Assembly: GCF_000626635.1 (NCBI RefSeq)
Contig: NZ_CP007451.1
Coordinates: forward strand, 1,922,001-1,986,000
Origin: Draconibacterium orientale
GTDB lineage: Bacteria > Bacteroidota > Bacteroidia > Bacteroidales > Prolixibacteraceae
Direction of reading: 5' to 3'
DNA length: 64,000 nucleotides
Shown here piece by piece: positions 45,597 to 54,286 of this stretch. The notes under the pieces are model-generated. The model searched no databases, was not told the origin of the DNA, and saw only the letters and a program-made list of their open reading frames with translations. The position numbers and the translations under genes were made by a program. Numbering within the stretch: the first letter of the stretch is position 1; each line of letters starts with the position of its first letter.

Positions 45597-46910
45597 ATGA
45601 CTAATAGAAGAGACTTTATTAAAACATCAGCAATGGCAACAGCTGGCGTAGGGATTGCGTCGGGTATGCCTTTAGCCATGGAATCGTGCTCGGGAGCAAA
45701 CGATAAACTGGTTTGTGGATTGATTGGCGCAAAAGGAATGGGATTTGCCGACTTACAAGCCTTTCTTGGCCAGAAAAACACCGAGTGTGCTGCCATTTGC
45801 GATGTAGATGAAAACGTTTTGAATCAACGTATTGCAGACGTTGAAAAGATTCAGGGAACCAAACCAAAGGGATTTAAGGATTTCAGAAAATTGCTGGAAG
45901 AACCCGGTATTGATGTGATCATTATTGGTACGCCCGACCACTGGCACTGTTTGCCCTTTGTTTATGCTGCGCAGGAAGGAAAACACATTTACTGTGAAAA
46001 ACCACTGGCGAACTACATCGAAGAGATCAACATCATGGAACGTGCGTGGAAACGCTACGGAACAATTGCCCAGGTAGGGCAGTGGCAGCGTAGCGACAAG
46101 CACTGGAAAGATGCGGTTGATTTTGTTTACACCGGCGCGCTGGGAAAAATTCGTACGGTGCGTTGCTGGTCGTACCAGGGCTGGATGAAATCGATTCCGG
46201 TAATGCCCGACGGACCGGTTCCGGAAGGAGTTGACTACGATATGTGGTTAGGACCCGCAAAAGCCCGTCCGTTTAACCCCAACCGTTTTCATTTTAATTT
46301 CCGCTGGTTTTGGGATTATGCCGGTGGCCTGATGACCGACTGGGGCGTGCACATCATCGACTACGGTTTATTCGGAATGAAAGCCAAAGCGCCTAAATCG
46401 ATTATGGCAATGGGAGGCAAGTTTGCCTATCCTGATGATGCTTGCGAAACTCCCGACAGTATGCAGGCTTTATACGAATTCGACGATTATACCTTACTTT
46501 GGGATCATGGTTTGGGAATCGACGGTGGTTACTACGGCCGCAGCCATGGTGTAGGTTTTGTTGGTAACAACGGAACTTTGGTGGTTGACCGCAATGGCTG
46601 GGAAGTTATTCCGGAAGGTGGCAGAAATCCAAAAATGGATCGCGTAGAATTGAAAAAAGGCGACGGACAGGGATTGAACAACCACATGGCTAACTTTATC
46701 GAGCACATTAAGAAAGGCGATCAGAATACGAACTGTAACGTTGGTATTGCTGCCAATACCGCTCGTGTGGCTCATTTGGGTAACCTGGCTTTAAAAACCG
46801 GTCAGCGCCTGTACTGGGATGCCGAGAACAGCAAATTTATCGGTAACGATTCGGCCAACGAACTATTGGTGCCAACCTACCGCGCACCATGGGAGTTGCC
46901 AAAAGTATAG
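45597..46910 (+). CDS. Exported Gfo/Idh/MocA family oxidoreductase (Tat signal)
   Basis: 437 aa. Twin-arginine signal MTNRRDFIKTSAMATAGVGIASG then the lipobox-like CSG, so it is probably folded before export and acts in the periplasm with tightly bound NAD. VCGLIGAKGMGFADL, IIGTPDHWHCLPFV, CEKPLANYI and DWGVHIIDYGLFG are the domain motifs. Periplasmic members oxidise or cleave glycosides through 3-keto intermediates. Downstream of a cytosolic relative and a TIM-barrel isomerase. Confidence 0.9.
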   Translation: MTNRRDFIKTSAMATAGVGIASGMPLAMESCSGANDKLVCGLIGAKGMGFADLQAFLGQKNTECAAICDVDENVLNQRIADVEKIQGTKPKGFKDFRKLLEEPGIDVIIIGTPDHWHCLPFVYAAQEGKHIYCEKPLANYIEEINIMERAWKRYGTIAQVGQWQRSDKHWKDAVDFVYTGALGKIRTVRCWSYQGWMKSIPVMPDGPVPEGVDYDMWLGPAKARPFNPNRFHFNFRWFWDYAGGLMTDWGVHIIDYGLFGMKAKAPKSIMAMGGKFAYPDDACETPDSMQALYEFDDYTLLWDHGLGIDGGYYGRSHGVGFVGNNGTLVVDRNGWEVIPEGGRNPKMDRVELKKGDGQGLNNHMANFIEHIKKGDQNTNCNVGIAANTARVAHLGNLALKTGQRLYWDAENSKFIGNDSANELLVPTYRAPWELPKV

Positions 46911-46934
46911 AAAGACAATACCAGATATTTTGAA

Positions 46935-46967
46935 AAAGCAGACTCGTTTGGGGTCTGCTTTTTTTTT
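46935..46967 (+). terminator. Rho-independent terminator of the oxidoreductase operon
   Basis: AAAGCAGAC (46935-46943) pairs with GTCTGCTTT (46953-46961), then a run of T. The next bases (46990-47080) hold a loose CACAGAGTTACACGGAG / CTCTGTG inverted motif of the kind scattered in Bacteroidota genomes. Confidence 0.88.
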
Positions 46968-47120
46968 GCCTTAAACAGCCTTTAACCTGTTACACAGAGT
47001 TACACGGAGAATTCACAAAGTTTCACAACGGCAATTATTGTCTCGGTGGTTCTCTGTGTTTTCTTTGAGAAGCTTTGTGGAATAACATATCTTCATTTGT
47101 AAAATAGTAATCTCTATTCT

Positions 47121-47128
47121 TATCTTTG
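47121..47128 (+). promoter_or_regulatory. Putative -7 box (TATCTTTG) for the deaminase gene
   Basis: TATCTTTG matches TAnnTTTG, 17 bases before the ATG at 47145. Confidence 0.45.
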
Positions 47129-47144
47129 AAATAAAGATTAAAGT

Positions 47145-48161
47145 ATGAGCAACAGAGAACAAGTTGAGTTGATAAATTCGATTCCCAAAGCCGAATTGCA
47201 TGTGCACATTGAAGGTACTTTTGAACCGGAACTGATGTTTACCATTGCCGAACGAAACGACATTCGGTTAAAATACAAGTCGGTTGATGATTTGCGGGCA
47301 GCCTATCAATTCAATAACCTTCAGGAATTTTTGGATCTTTATTATGCCGGAGCCTACGTTCTGCTTTACGAGCAGGATTTTTACGACCTCACTATGGCCT
47401 ATCTGAAGAAGTGTCACGAAGAAAAAGTGGTTCACACCGAAATCTTTTTCGATCCGCAAACACATACCCAGCGTGGCGTTCCGTTTAAAAATGTAATTAA
47501 CGGCATTTTGCAGGCTTGTATCGATGCCCGCAATGAATGGGGCATAACTTACCGGCTTATTCCAAATTTTTTGCGTCACCTGAGCGAGGAGGATGCCATT
47601 AAAACCTTTAAAGAATCGTTGCAGTATGGCGAGTTATTTACGGCATATGGTCTCGATTCAAGCGAAAAAGGCCATCCACCGGCCAAGTTTAAAAAGGTGT
47701 TTGAAATGGTGCGTACCGAAGGTTTTTTAACCGTAGCTCATGCCGGCGAAGAAGGACCGGCACAAAACGTTTGGGATGCCATCGAACTACTGAAAGTTGC
47801 CCGTATCGACCATGGAGTGCGCTCCATCGACGATGCAGAATTACTTGATAAACTGGCGCGTATTGAAATGCCGTTAACAGTTTGTCCGTTGTCGAATCTT
47901 AAGCTGAAAGTGGTGAATGATATGGCAGATCATCCGTTGAAAAAGCTACTGGATCACAACATTGTTGCTACCATAAATTCCGACGATCCTGCCTATTTTG
48001 GTGGTTACATGAACGCCAATTTCCAATCGGTTACCGAGGCACTTGATTTAACTAACGATGATATCGTAACGCTGGCAGTCAATTCGTTTAAAGCCAGTTT
48101 CCTCTCGGATGAGGAGAAACAAAAGTGGTTCAGGGAGCTTGCTTTGCAGCCCTTACTTTAA
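47145..48161 (+). CDS. Adenine deaminase of the adenosine deaminase family
   Basis: 338 aa, zinc-dependent TIM barrel. PKAELHVHIEGTFEPELMF, HAGEEG, RIDHGVR and NSDDPAYFGGY carry the metal and catalytic residues. The stretch FNNLQEFLDLYYAGAYVL with QDFYDLTMAYLKKC and FFDPQTHTQRGV is close to what I remember of the bacterial/fungal adenine deaminases (Aah1 type), not of adenosine deaminases, which usually read HLDGS. So adenine to hypoxanthine is more likely. The family assignment is firm; the substrate call is from memory. Confidence 0.88.
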   Translation: MSNREQVELINSIPKAELHVHIEGTFEPELMFTIAERNDIRLKYKSVDDLRAAYQFNNLQEFLDLYYAGAYVLLYEQDFYDLTMAYLKKCHEEKVVHTEIFFDPQTHTQRGVPFKNVINGILQACIDARNEWGITYRLIPNFLRHLSEEDAIKTFKESLQYGELFTAYGLDSSEKGHPPAKFKKVFEMVRTEGFLTVAHAGEEGPAQNVWDAIELLKVARIDHGVRSIDDAELLDKLARIEMPLTVCPLSNLKLKVVNDMADHPLKKLLDHNIVATINSDDPAYFGGYMNANFQSVTEALDLTNDDIVTLAVNSFKASFLSDEEKQKWFRELALQPLL

Positions 48162-48301
48162 GGCTATCAGCCTCGCTTTGCCGAACAACAGCCATTTTTT
48201 CATAAAGAACAAGTATAAACATAAAAACTGATTATTTGTACGGGTAAGTTGAACCAAACACTTTGTTTAGTGTTTTTGGATATATGGTTAAACAAAATGA
48301 A

Positions 48302-48874
48302 ATGCATAAAAAAACAATAGTTCAACACAGCTGGTCTTTTTCACTAATTCTGCTTAGCTTTATCATTAGTGGTTTATTTACGGGCTGTTCAGGGCAAAAG
48401 CATATGATAGATAACAGTGTAGTTAAGGAATTGGATCTGCAAAAATACCTGGGAACGTGGTACGAAATTGCGCGTTACGATCATCGTTTTGAGCAGGGAA
48501 TGGTGGGTGTAAAAGCCAATTATTCTTTGCGCGACGATGGAAAAATAAGGGTGGTAAACAGCGGTTATAAAAACACCCTCGACGGTGAATATTCTGAAGC
48601 GATCGGGAAAGCAAAAATTCCTGATCCGGAAAATGAACCGGCCAAACTAAAGGTCTCCTTTTTCTGGATATTTTATGGCGATTATTACGTGTTGGAACTG
48701 GACAAGGATTACCAGTGGGCAGTAATTGGCAGCAGTTCCGATAAATACCTCTGGATATTAAGCCGCTCACCACAAATGTCTCCCGAAATTTATAACGATT
48801 TGCTCAAGCGGATTACAGATCGGGGGTACGATACTTCAGCATTGATAAAAGTGAAACAAAAAGAAAACAGTTAG
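48302..48874 (+). CDS. Lipocalin (Blc-like outer membrane lipoprotein)
   Basis: About 190 aa from ATG 48302 (MHKKTIVQHSW). Signal peptide with lipobox SGLFTGCSG. The lipocalin motif YLGTWYEIARYDHRFEQGM is followed by NYSLRDDGKIRVVNSG, the YYVLELDKDYQWAVIGSS strands and YLWILSRSP. Blc-type lipocalins bind fatty acids or lysophospholipids at the outer membrane. Earlier in-frame starts (48263 TTG, 48284 ATG) only extend the signal region. The SRPBCC gene begins 2 bases after the stop. Confidence 0.92.
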   Translation: MHKKTIVQHSWSFSLILLSFIISGLFTGCSGQKHMIDNSVVKELDLQKYLGTWYEIARYDHRFEQGMVGVKANYSLRDDGKIRVVNSGYKNTLDGEYSEAIGKAKIPDPENEPAKLKVSFFWIFYGDYYVLELDKDYQWAVIGSSSDKYLWILSRSPQMSPEIYNDLLKRITDRGYDTSALIKVKQKENS

Positions 48875-48876
48875 CA

Positions 48877-49338
48877 ATGGCATTCTATCAGTTTAAACGC
48901 GAACAGCTTATTAACAGTACGATAAGCGAGGTGTGGGATTTTATTTCCAGACCGCAAAACCTGAAACGTATTACACCCAATTACATGGGTTTTGATATTC
49001 GTACGCCTGATTTGCCCGATGCGGCATACGAAGGAATGATAATTGCCTACACGGTGCGACCATTGTTGGCAATTCCTACCACCTGGGTAACCGAAATAAC
49101 ACATGTGGTGCCGCAAAAATATTTTGTTGATGAGCAGCGCGTAGGGCCGTATCAGCTTTGGCACCACGAGCATCACATCGAGGCGGTGGAGAATGGTGTG
49201 TTAATGAAAGATATTGTGAGTTACAGTCCGCCGCTGGGTTTCCTGGGGCGAATAGCAAACACCCTGATCATCCGCCGAAAACTGGAGGAGATTTTTGATT
49301 ACCGTACCAAGGCTTTTGAGGAGATCTTTCCGGGATAG
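48877..49338 (+). CDS. SRPBCC family protein (START-like ligand-binding fold)
   Basis: 153 aa. LINSTISEVWDFISRPQNLKRITPNYMGFDI opens the helix-grip fold; the rest alternates strands (WVTEITHVVPQKYFVDEQRVGPYQLWHHEHHIEAVENGV) and ends in a long helix (LIIRRKLEEIFDYRTKAFEEIF). This layout fits the polyketide-cyclase/CDP-paratose-epimerase-associated SRPBCC group. Ligand unknown. It directly follows the lipocalin gene and is likely co-translated. Confidence 0.85.
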   Translation: MAFYQFKREQLINSTISEVWDFISRPQNLKRITPNYMGFDIRTPDLPDAAYEGMIIAYTVRPLLAIPTTWVTEITHVVPQKYFVDEQRVGPYQLWHHEHHIEAVENGVLMKDIVSYSPPLGFLGRIANTLIIRRKLEEIFDYRTKAFEEIFPG

Positions 49339-49425
49339 TGGGTGTAAGTATCAGGAAGCATCCAGAAATATTTCGTTTTGCACTCCGCCAATAATTCCTT
49401 AAATTATTCATCAGAAAACGATTTG

Positions 49426-50616
49426 ATGATGCCGAAATATTACATGCTTATCTTTTTGATTTTTCCGCTTTTTATAACACCGTTGGCTACCGATGCGGCA
49501 TTTGTACAACAGGATACTACAAGCACTGATAGCACTTTAGTCAATCAGTTTTTGGGCTTGTTTCAGGAAAGCGACCTCGACCAAATCCCGGAGATTAAGC
49601 GTTCGCGGAGGCAGCAGGTAGATGCACTGTTAAAATCCATTCTGGAAGAACCCGGCAAACTGCAGTTTAGTGGAGTGGCAACAGCGTCGTTGCAGGCACC
49701 GCTTGAAAATGAAACCATTTGGAAGGGGGTTGGCTCGTTTGATATTTTTGCTTTTGTAAGTTTTGGGCCATCGGCGCTGTTGTTTTTCGACCTGGAAGCC
49801 GGAGGAGGCGGTGGACCTGATTTATTGATCCCAAATGTTTCGGTGTTGAATGCCGATGCCGGCGGGGGCGACGGAAAGGGCGAGAACCTCACCGTTTTGG
49901 AGGCCTGGACAGAGTTTAAAATGTTGAAGGATATTTTTACGGTAACCTTTGGAAAGCTGGATCTTACCAACTATTTCGATAATAACCTGCATGCCAACGA
50001 CGAAACCTCGCAATTTATCAGCGGCGTGTTTGTGAATAACCCGGTTTTGCCGGTGGGTGTTAACAGCCCGGGGATTCGTTTTCGTACCACTTTTGTAAAC
50101 CGCTTTTATGTTCAGTACGGGCACTTTATGGCCAATCCGCAGGAGGAGAACCTGATGAAAAACCACCTGAAGCTGCTGGAAACGGGAATTAAACTATTAC
50201 CTGAAAGTGGTTGGGAAGCCAATCTCCGGGTATTTGCCCATGAACAGCCGCTGGCTGGCGACAGTCGCGGATTTGGTATTTCTTTCGATCAGCTGATTGC
50301 CAACCATTTTACCATTTTTGGGCGTTATGGTGCCAACAGTAACGAACTGGCCGAATGGTTGGGTATAAAAAATGCGTGGAGCGGCGGTATTGGTTTCCGG
50401 CAATTTGTACTGAATCGTGAGCTAAAAGTGGGATTAGCTTATGCCGAAACCGAAACTACAGCTTACGAGCATCCCGAGCAACTGGCCGAATTCTATTTTA
50501 GCACGCAGCTTAATCAGTGGGTGTTTATTTCACCTCATTTGCAGTGGCTAAAAACCACACAAGTCGGTGAAGATGAGCATTTCCTGGCCGGTTTGCGAAT
50601 TAATTTGAGCTATTAG
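49426..50616 (+). CDS. Outer membrane porin, OprB/carbohydrate-porin-like
   Basis: 396 aa from ATG 49426 (MMPKYYMLIFLIFPLF); the frame continues upstream to 49378 but lacks a signal there. After a signal peptide and a helical linker, the body is a repeated-strand barrel: LEAGGGGGPDLL, FTVTFGKLDLTNYFDNN, FVNNPVLPVGVNSPGIRFRT, WSGGIGFRQF, LKVGLAYAETETT, ending LRINLSY. KLDLTNYFD and the layout recall carbohydrate-selective OprB porins, but the match is judged by eye. Confidence 0.65.
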   Translation: MMPKYYMLIFLIFPLFITPLATDAAFVQQDTTSTDSTLVNQFLGLFQESDLDQIPEIKRSRRQQVDALLKSILEEPGKLQFSGVATASLQAPLENETIWKGVGSFDIFAFVSFGPSALLFFDLEAGGGGGPDLLIPNVSVLNADAGGGDGKGENLTVLEAWTEFKMLKDIFTVTFGKLDLTNYFDNNLHANDETSQFISGVFVNNPVLPVGVNSPGIRFRTTFVNRFYVQYGHFMANPQEENLMKNHLKLLETGIKLLPESGWEANLRVFAHEQPLAGDSRGFGISFDQLIANHFTIFGRYGANSNELAEWLGIKNAWSGGIGFRQFVLNRELKVGLAYAETETTAYEHPEQLAEFYFSTQLNQWVFISPHLQWLKTTQVGEDEHFLAGLRINLSY

Positions 50617-50620
50617 CTGA

Positions 50621-50671
50621 AAGGCCGGGGCTGTATTTTCATAGTAGATGCAGCCCCGGCCTTTATTTTAT
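50621..50671 (+). terminator. Strong bidirectional terminator
   Basis: AAGGCCGGGGCTG (50621-50633) and its exact complement (50651-50663) form a 13-bp GC-rich stem, then TTATTTTATT. It separates the convergent porin gene and the secreted protein gene at 50698. Confidence 0.88.
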
Positions 50672-50697
50672 TACTTTGGTGGAGGATTAACAGCAAC

Positions 50698-51465
50698 TTA
50701 TTCTTGTTCAAAATTCAACGACCACTTGGGCTGGAACCAACCCGTTACCACTTCCATTTTGCGGAGGTGTGGTTGTATATTTCCCCATAACTCGTTTAGT
50801 TTTTCCGAATAATTCTCCTGAAGTGATGCTTCCAGTTTGCGCATCGACAAAGGACTTTCTGAACGATCCATAACGATCCAGCATGGCGAATCGTAGCCCA
50901 TGGAAACGGTATACAGATCCCAACCCCAGTTTTCCTCTACGTTCTCGCTAAATTCAATGTATTTTTTCACAGCCTCTGCCATTTCTTTATCGTGGCCGGC
51001 TTTTAAATAGAAAAAGGTCCATTCGCAATACCTGTTATCTCTTGTTTGACCGGCATAATCGGCGGTATGGTACGACAGGTCTTTATTCCAGTGGATAATC
51101 GTTTGGCGGACGGTAGAAAGGTCACGGAATTTGGCATCGGCATCGTAACCTTCTTCTTTCACTTTTTTAGAAAACTCGTCCATTTTTGCAAACATCTGGT
51201 CCAGGGCGGCAAAATTCTCGAAGGGCACTACCCAGTAGAACGAACTAACATCGGTTGAGTAGGCAAATACCGGCAAATCGAAGTTTAACTTTTTCCAGAG
51301 GTCGATCGCCTCTTGTTGTACTTTTTTAAACTCAGGTAAATCGGCCGGTTGTACAAACTCTTCAATAACTAAAAAATTCTCGGGCATGGCAGGTGTTTCC
51401 TGCGCTTGTAGCGATACCATTCCCATAAAGAGGAAGATAAAAATAATAATTCCTGTTGTTTTCAT
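50698..51465 (-). CDS. Secreted protein of unknown function
   Basis: 255 aa. Signal peptide (MKTTGIIIFIFLFMGMVSLQAQE). The mature part looks like two similar alpha/beta halves (ENFLVIEEFVQPADLPEFKKVQQEAIDLWKK and YCEWTFFYLKAGHDKEMAEAVKKYIEFSE), each with a Trp-rich segment, as in dimeric ferredoxin-like folds. I do not recognise a named family. Single gene on the minus strand. Confidence 0.75.
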   Translation of the reverse strand: MKTTGIIIFIFLFMGMVSLQAQETPAMPENFLVIEEFVQPADLPEFKKVQQEAIDLWKKLNFDLPVFAYSTDVSSFYWVVPFENFAALDQMFAKMDEFSKKVKEEGYDADAKFRDLSTVRQTIIHWNKDLSYHTADYAGQTRDNRYCEWTFFYLKAGHDKEMAEAVKKYIEFSENVEENWGWDLYTVSMGYDSPCWIVMDRSESPLSMRKLEASLQENYSEKLNELWGNIQPHLRKMEVVTGWFQPKWSLNFEQE

Positions 51466-51591
51466 TTGGTTAATTTTTTGAATTACTCTTCTCTTTACGA
51501 AATCAGATTGAATTGGTTATCAATGTGTTTTAGAGTATAAAATCTCCGTTCTTAGATAGGACTTAGATTGCTTCTCCGTCAGTCGACGGAT

Positions 51592-51704
51592 CGCAATGAC
51601 CGGTGTGGTGGGGTGTACTGGGCCGCGGACGGAGACCATCGTGCCGGGACTACAATTGTTGTCGTCCGCGGCTTTCTTTTCACTTCGAATCTTGTCATTG
51701 CGAG
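51592..51704. repeat. Nested hairpin repeat, copy A
   Basis: Outer arms TCGCAATGAC (51592-51601) and GTCATTGCGA (51695-51704); inner arms GCCGCGGACG (51623-51632) and CGTCCGCGGC (51664-51673) around a 31-base loop with CGTGCCGGGACTA. All arms are perfect. The flanks carry CCGTCAGTCGACGG and GAAGCAAACT words also found near the other copies. No ORF with homology lies in 51466-52123. Confidence 0.88.
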
Positions 51705-51773
51705 GGAGCTTGCTACCGAAGCAAACTATGTTTCTAGCAATGTCTTATTACAGTTAGTTTGCTTCGCTACGCT

Positions 51774-51885
51774 CGCAATGACCGGCATAGTTGGGTATAC
51801 AGCACCGCGGACGGAGACCATCGTGCCGGGACTACGATTGTTGTCGTCCGCGGCAAATCACGTTTAAACTGCGAGTCTTTGCGAA
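51774..51885. repeat. Nested hairpin repeat, copy B
   Basis: Outer arm TCGCAATGAC (51774-51783) with partner at 51876-51885 (one mismatch); inner arms CCGCGGACG and CGTCCGCGG (51806-51854, 9 bp). Loop has CATCGTGCCGGGACTACGATT, close to copy A. Followed by the perfect palindrome CCGTCAGCTGACGG. Confidence 0.88.
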
Positions 51886-51951
51886 GGATCCGTCAGCTGA
51901 CGGAGACTGAAACAATCTGTTTTAATACAAGCAATTTGCTTTGCTGCGCTG

Positions 51952-51991
51952 TCAATGACTGGAATAGTGGGGGTATACAACGCCGCAGACT
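51952..51991. repeat. Degenerate hairpin repeat remnant, copy C
   Basis: GTCAATGACTGGAATAGTGG-type left half and ACGCCGCAGACT resemble the left arms of copies A and B, but the right half is lost. Decayed copy of the same family. Confidence 0.6.
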
Positions 51992-52090
51992 AAAGCAATC
52001 TTTCTCATTTCCCTCTTTACAACCGAGGGGCTGATCGGTTGCTTAACAAGCCATTAACCTCAGGCTCTGTCTCTCCAACTTCTTTTTTGT

Positions 52091-52098
52091 TATTTTTG
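52091..52098 (+). promoter_or_regulatory. Putative -7 box (TATTTTTG) for the PQQ-propeller gene
   Basis: TATTTTTG matches TAnnTTTG, 26 bases before the ATG at 52124. Confidence 0.4.
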
Positions 52099-52123
52099 AG
52101 AAAAACCATTTTACAATCTCATT

Positions 52124-53413
52124 ATGAACAATCGACTAATTCTAGCCGTATTTACATTTATTTTAGTAAGCTGTTCGCAGCAAAAAAGTAGCAACTGGCC
52201 ACAATACCATGGCCCCGACAGAAATGCCACAATTACCGACGCAGGAATACTGCGCCAGTGGCCCGAAACCGGCCCCGAAAAAGCCTGGGAGTTCCCGCTG
52301 GGACCTGGCTTTGGCGGAGCTGCAGTATACAACAACGAGGTGTTTGTCCTCGATCGTATTAAAGGTGAAAGCGATGTGTTACGCTGCATCGACCTGGAAA
52401 CCGGAACCGAAAAATGGAACTACACCTACAAAGCAGAGGGCGAACTGCCTTACCCGGGTTCGCGCGCAGTGCCGGTGGTCGACGATAACCATGTGTGGTG
52501 TGTTGGGCCGCACGGGCACTTTCATTGTATCGACAAAAATACCCACCAGCCGGTTTGGTCGCATAACCTGCTGGCCGACTATGGTGGCGAACCCGACAAC
52601 TGGGGCTTTTCGGTATCGCCCATTGTTACCGGCGATTTGGTAATTGTAGCTCCGCAAGGCGAAAAAGCCGGAGTGGTTGCCTACAATAAACACAGTGGCG
52701 ATGTGGTTTGGGAAAGCCGCCGCTTAACAGGTTATCGTTTTCACGTGTCGCCGATATTGGGTAATTATGGCGGTGTGGAGCAGGTGATTATGACCAGCTC
52801 GTGTGTTAAAGGCGACGGATTTACCACCGACGAAGTTGTGGCTTTCGAAGTACAAACCGGCAAAGAACTGTGGAGTTACAAAGGCTTCGATTCTTTTGCC
52901 TGTATTGCGCCACCGGTAGCGGTCGACGATACACATTTGCTGCTTACCTCCTGTGCCTACAAAGACGTGTACGAACCGGTTACCATTCTGCTGGAAGTAA
53001 ATAAGGCAAACGAAACATTCAGTCTGAACGAACTTTTCCGCACCGAAGAGGCCGGCTGCAAAATGCATCCTCCGGTGGTGATCGATCAGCATATTTACCT
53101 GAACAACAACCACCGTGTAAACGAAATGGCCTGTTTAAACTGGCAGGGCGAAAACTGCTGGCCGAAAAAATCGGCACCGGGTTTCGAGCTGGGTGCCATT
53201 ATTATGATCGACGGAATGATCATCAACCAAAACGGTAAAAACGGCGATCTGCACCTGATTGAGCCCACACCCGAAGGCTACAAGGAAGTGGGTAAAGCCT
53301 CGTTTTTTACCATGAAAGGGTCGCAAGCCTGGTCGCCAATGGCCTATGCCAACGGCAAACTACTGGCTCGCGACAACGAGAAGCTGGTTTGTGTGGAGTT
53401 GACGGAAATCTAG
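52124..53413 (+). CDS. PQQ-like beta-propeller lipoprotein
   Basis: 429 aa. Lipobox ILVSCSQQ (Cys about 16). The mature part is an eight-bladed propeller-like repeat with the recurrent TGTEKWNYTYKAEGE, HQPVWSHNL, SGDVVWESRRL and GKELWSYKGF motifs of quinoprotein-type repeats. PQQ-enzyme catalytic residues are not evident, so a scaffold or binding role is as likely as dehydrogenase activity. Its last 45 bp and the 32 bp beyond are duplicated at 54287-54363 on the other side of a RAYT. Confidence 0.85.
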   Translation: MNNRLILAVFTFILVSCSQQKSSNWPQYHGPDRNATITDAGILRQWPETGPEKAWEFPLGPGFGGAAVYNNEVFVLDRIKGESDVLRCIDLETGTEKWNYTYKAEGELPYPGSRAVPVVDDNHVWCVGPHGHFHCIDKNTHQPVWSHNLLADYGGEPDNWGFSVSPIVTGDLVIVAPQGEKAGVVAYNKHSGDVVWESRRLTGYRFHVSPILGNYGGVEQVIMTSSCVKGDGFTTDEVVAFEVQTGKELWSYKGFDSFACIAPPVAVDDTHLLLTSCAYKDVYEPVTILLEVNKANETFSLNELFRTEEAGCKMHPPVVIDQHIYLNNNHRVNEMACLNWQGENCWPKKSAPGFELGAIIMIDGMIINQNGKNGDLHLIEPTPEGYKEVGKASFFTMKGSQAWSPMAYANGKLLARDNEKLVCVELTEI

Positions 53414-53430
53414 GAGACGATTGCAATAGC

Positions 53431-53552
53431 AAATCCGGAGGATTTAAATGTTTATAGACTACCTGGAAGAAGACAAAGGTTCGACTCCGGCCGGAGTCGC
53501 ACCTTTATTCCTAAGATATTTTCTATAAACATTTGATGCCGCTTGCATCAAT
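53431..53552. repeat. REPIN-like palindromic element 1, at the RAYT 3' side
   Basis: AAATCCGGAGGATTT hairpin, then AAATGTTTATAG, then a central 16-bp perfect palindrome GACTCCGGCCGGAGTC (53483-53498), then CTATAAACATTTGATGCCGCTTGCATC, where CTATAAACATTT mirrors the left word. An outer pair of REPs and an inner hairpin is the REPIN layout. The central palindrome with its flanking AAAGGT/ACCTTT pairs over about 15 bp. Confidence 0.8.
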
Positions 53553-54012
53553 CCTCCAACCATTCGAATAAATATTCATTTTTAAATTCAATGTCGAAGG
53601 CGTTCAAAAAGGCCAGATATTCTTCTTGAAAGGACTTCTTTCTATGGTGTTCTTTTTGGTTTTCTATGTACCGAATAATATCGTTCAATTGAGATTGCCC
53701 GTACGAGAATGCTCCAAATCCTTGCTGCCAGCGAAATTGAAATTTCGAAAATTGTTTCTCTTTAATAAACGAATCAGATGATTTTTTTATCTCTCTAACC
53801 AGGTCTGAAAGGCAACAGGTCGGTTTCATCCCGATTAAAAAATGAATATGATTGGAGGTGCCATTAATGGCTAACATTTTTTGCCCCTTATTCTGCACAA
53901 TTCCCGTTATGTATTTGTTTAATTCCTCTTCCCAATGAGGCTGTATAAGAGCGGTTCGGTTTTGTACTGCAAATATCACCTGGATATAGATTTGAGAATA
54001 GGTATCGGCCAT
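53548..54012 (-). CDS. REP-associated tyrosine transposase (RAYT), second family
   Basis: 154 aa. HUH pair in NHIHFLI (H55, H57) and catalytic Y115 in IIRYIENQKEHHRK, at the same positions as in the other RAYT of this window, though the proteins are clearly different families. It lies between REPIN-like elements with the GACTCCGGCCGGAGTC palindrome, presumably its substrate. It may have arrived with the 77-bp duplication of the neighbouring gene tail. Confidence 0.9.
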   Translation of the reverse strand: MADTYSQIYIQVIFAVQNRTALIQPHWEEELNKYITGIVQNKGQKMLAINGTSNHIHFLIGMKPTCCLSDLVREIKKSSDSFIKEKQFSKFQFRWQQGFGAFSYGQSQLNDIIRYIENQKEHHRKKSFQEEYLAFLNAFDIEFKNEYLFEWLED

Positions 54013-54097
54013 AACTGTATGTTTTAGTTGATGATTAAAGATACATCATTTTCAAGGGAAATCCGAACGGTTAAAATGGGTTTGGAAATTATGTTTT

Positions 54098-54172
54098 GAA
54101 GACAAAGGTTCGACTCCGGCCGGAGTCGTATATTCTTCGCCATGGAAATTTCTATAAGCATCTGATACCTCC
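54098..54172. repeat. REPIN-like palindromic element 2, at the RAYT 5' side
   Basis: Bases 54098-54128 repeat 53469-53499 exactly (31 bp, same orientation), including GACTCCGGCCGGAGTC. Then TTTCTATAAGCATCTGATACCTCCGGTATC, a variant of the right REP with a different hairpin loop. A third fragment (AAATCCGGCGGATTTAAATG) is at 54234-54254. Confidence 0.8.
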
Positions 54173-54286
54173 GGTATCTGGGTTTCGTTTTCTTTACGAC
54201 GATTGTGTAGCCTCACAACCTCACCGTTTGTTCAAATCCGGCGGATTTAAATGTTTATAGAAAATATCCAGGAGAAGCGAATGTCC

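Noticed and set aside
53475-53506. GGTTCGACTCC, like the T arm of a tRNA
   Set aside because: No acceptor, D or anticodon arms surround it, and the bases belong to a symmetric palindrome that recurs at 54098-54128.
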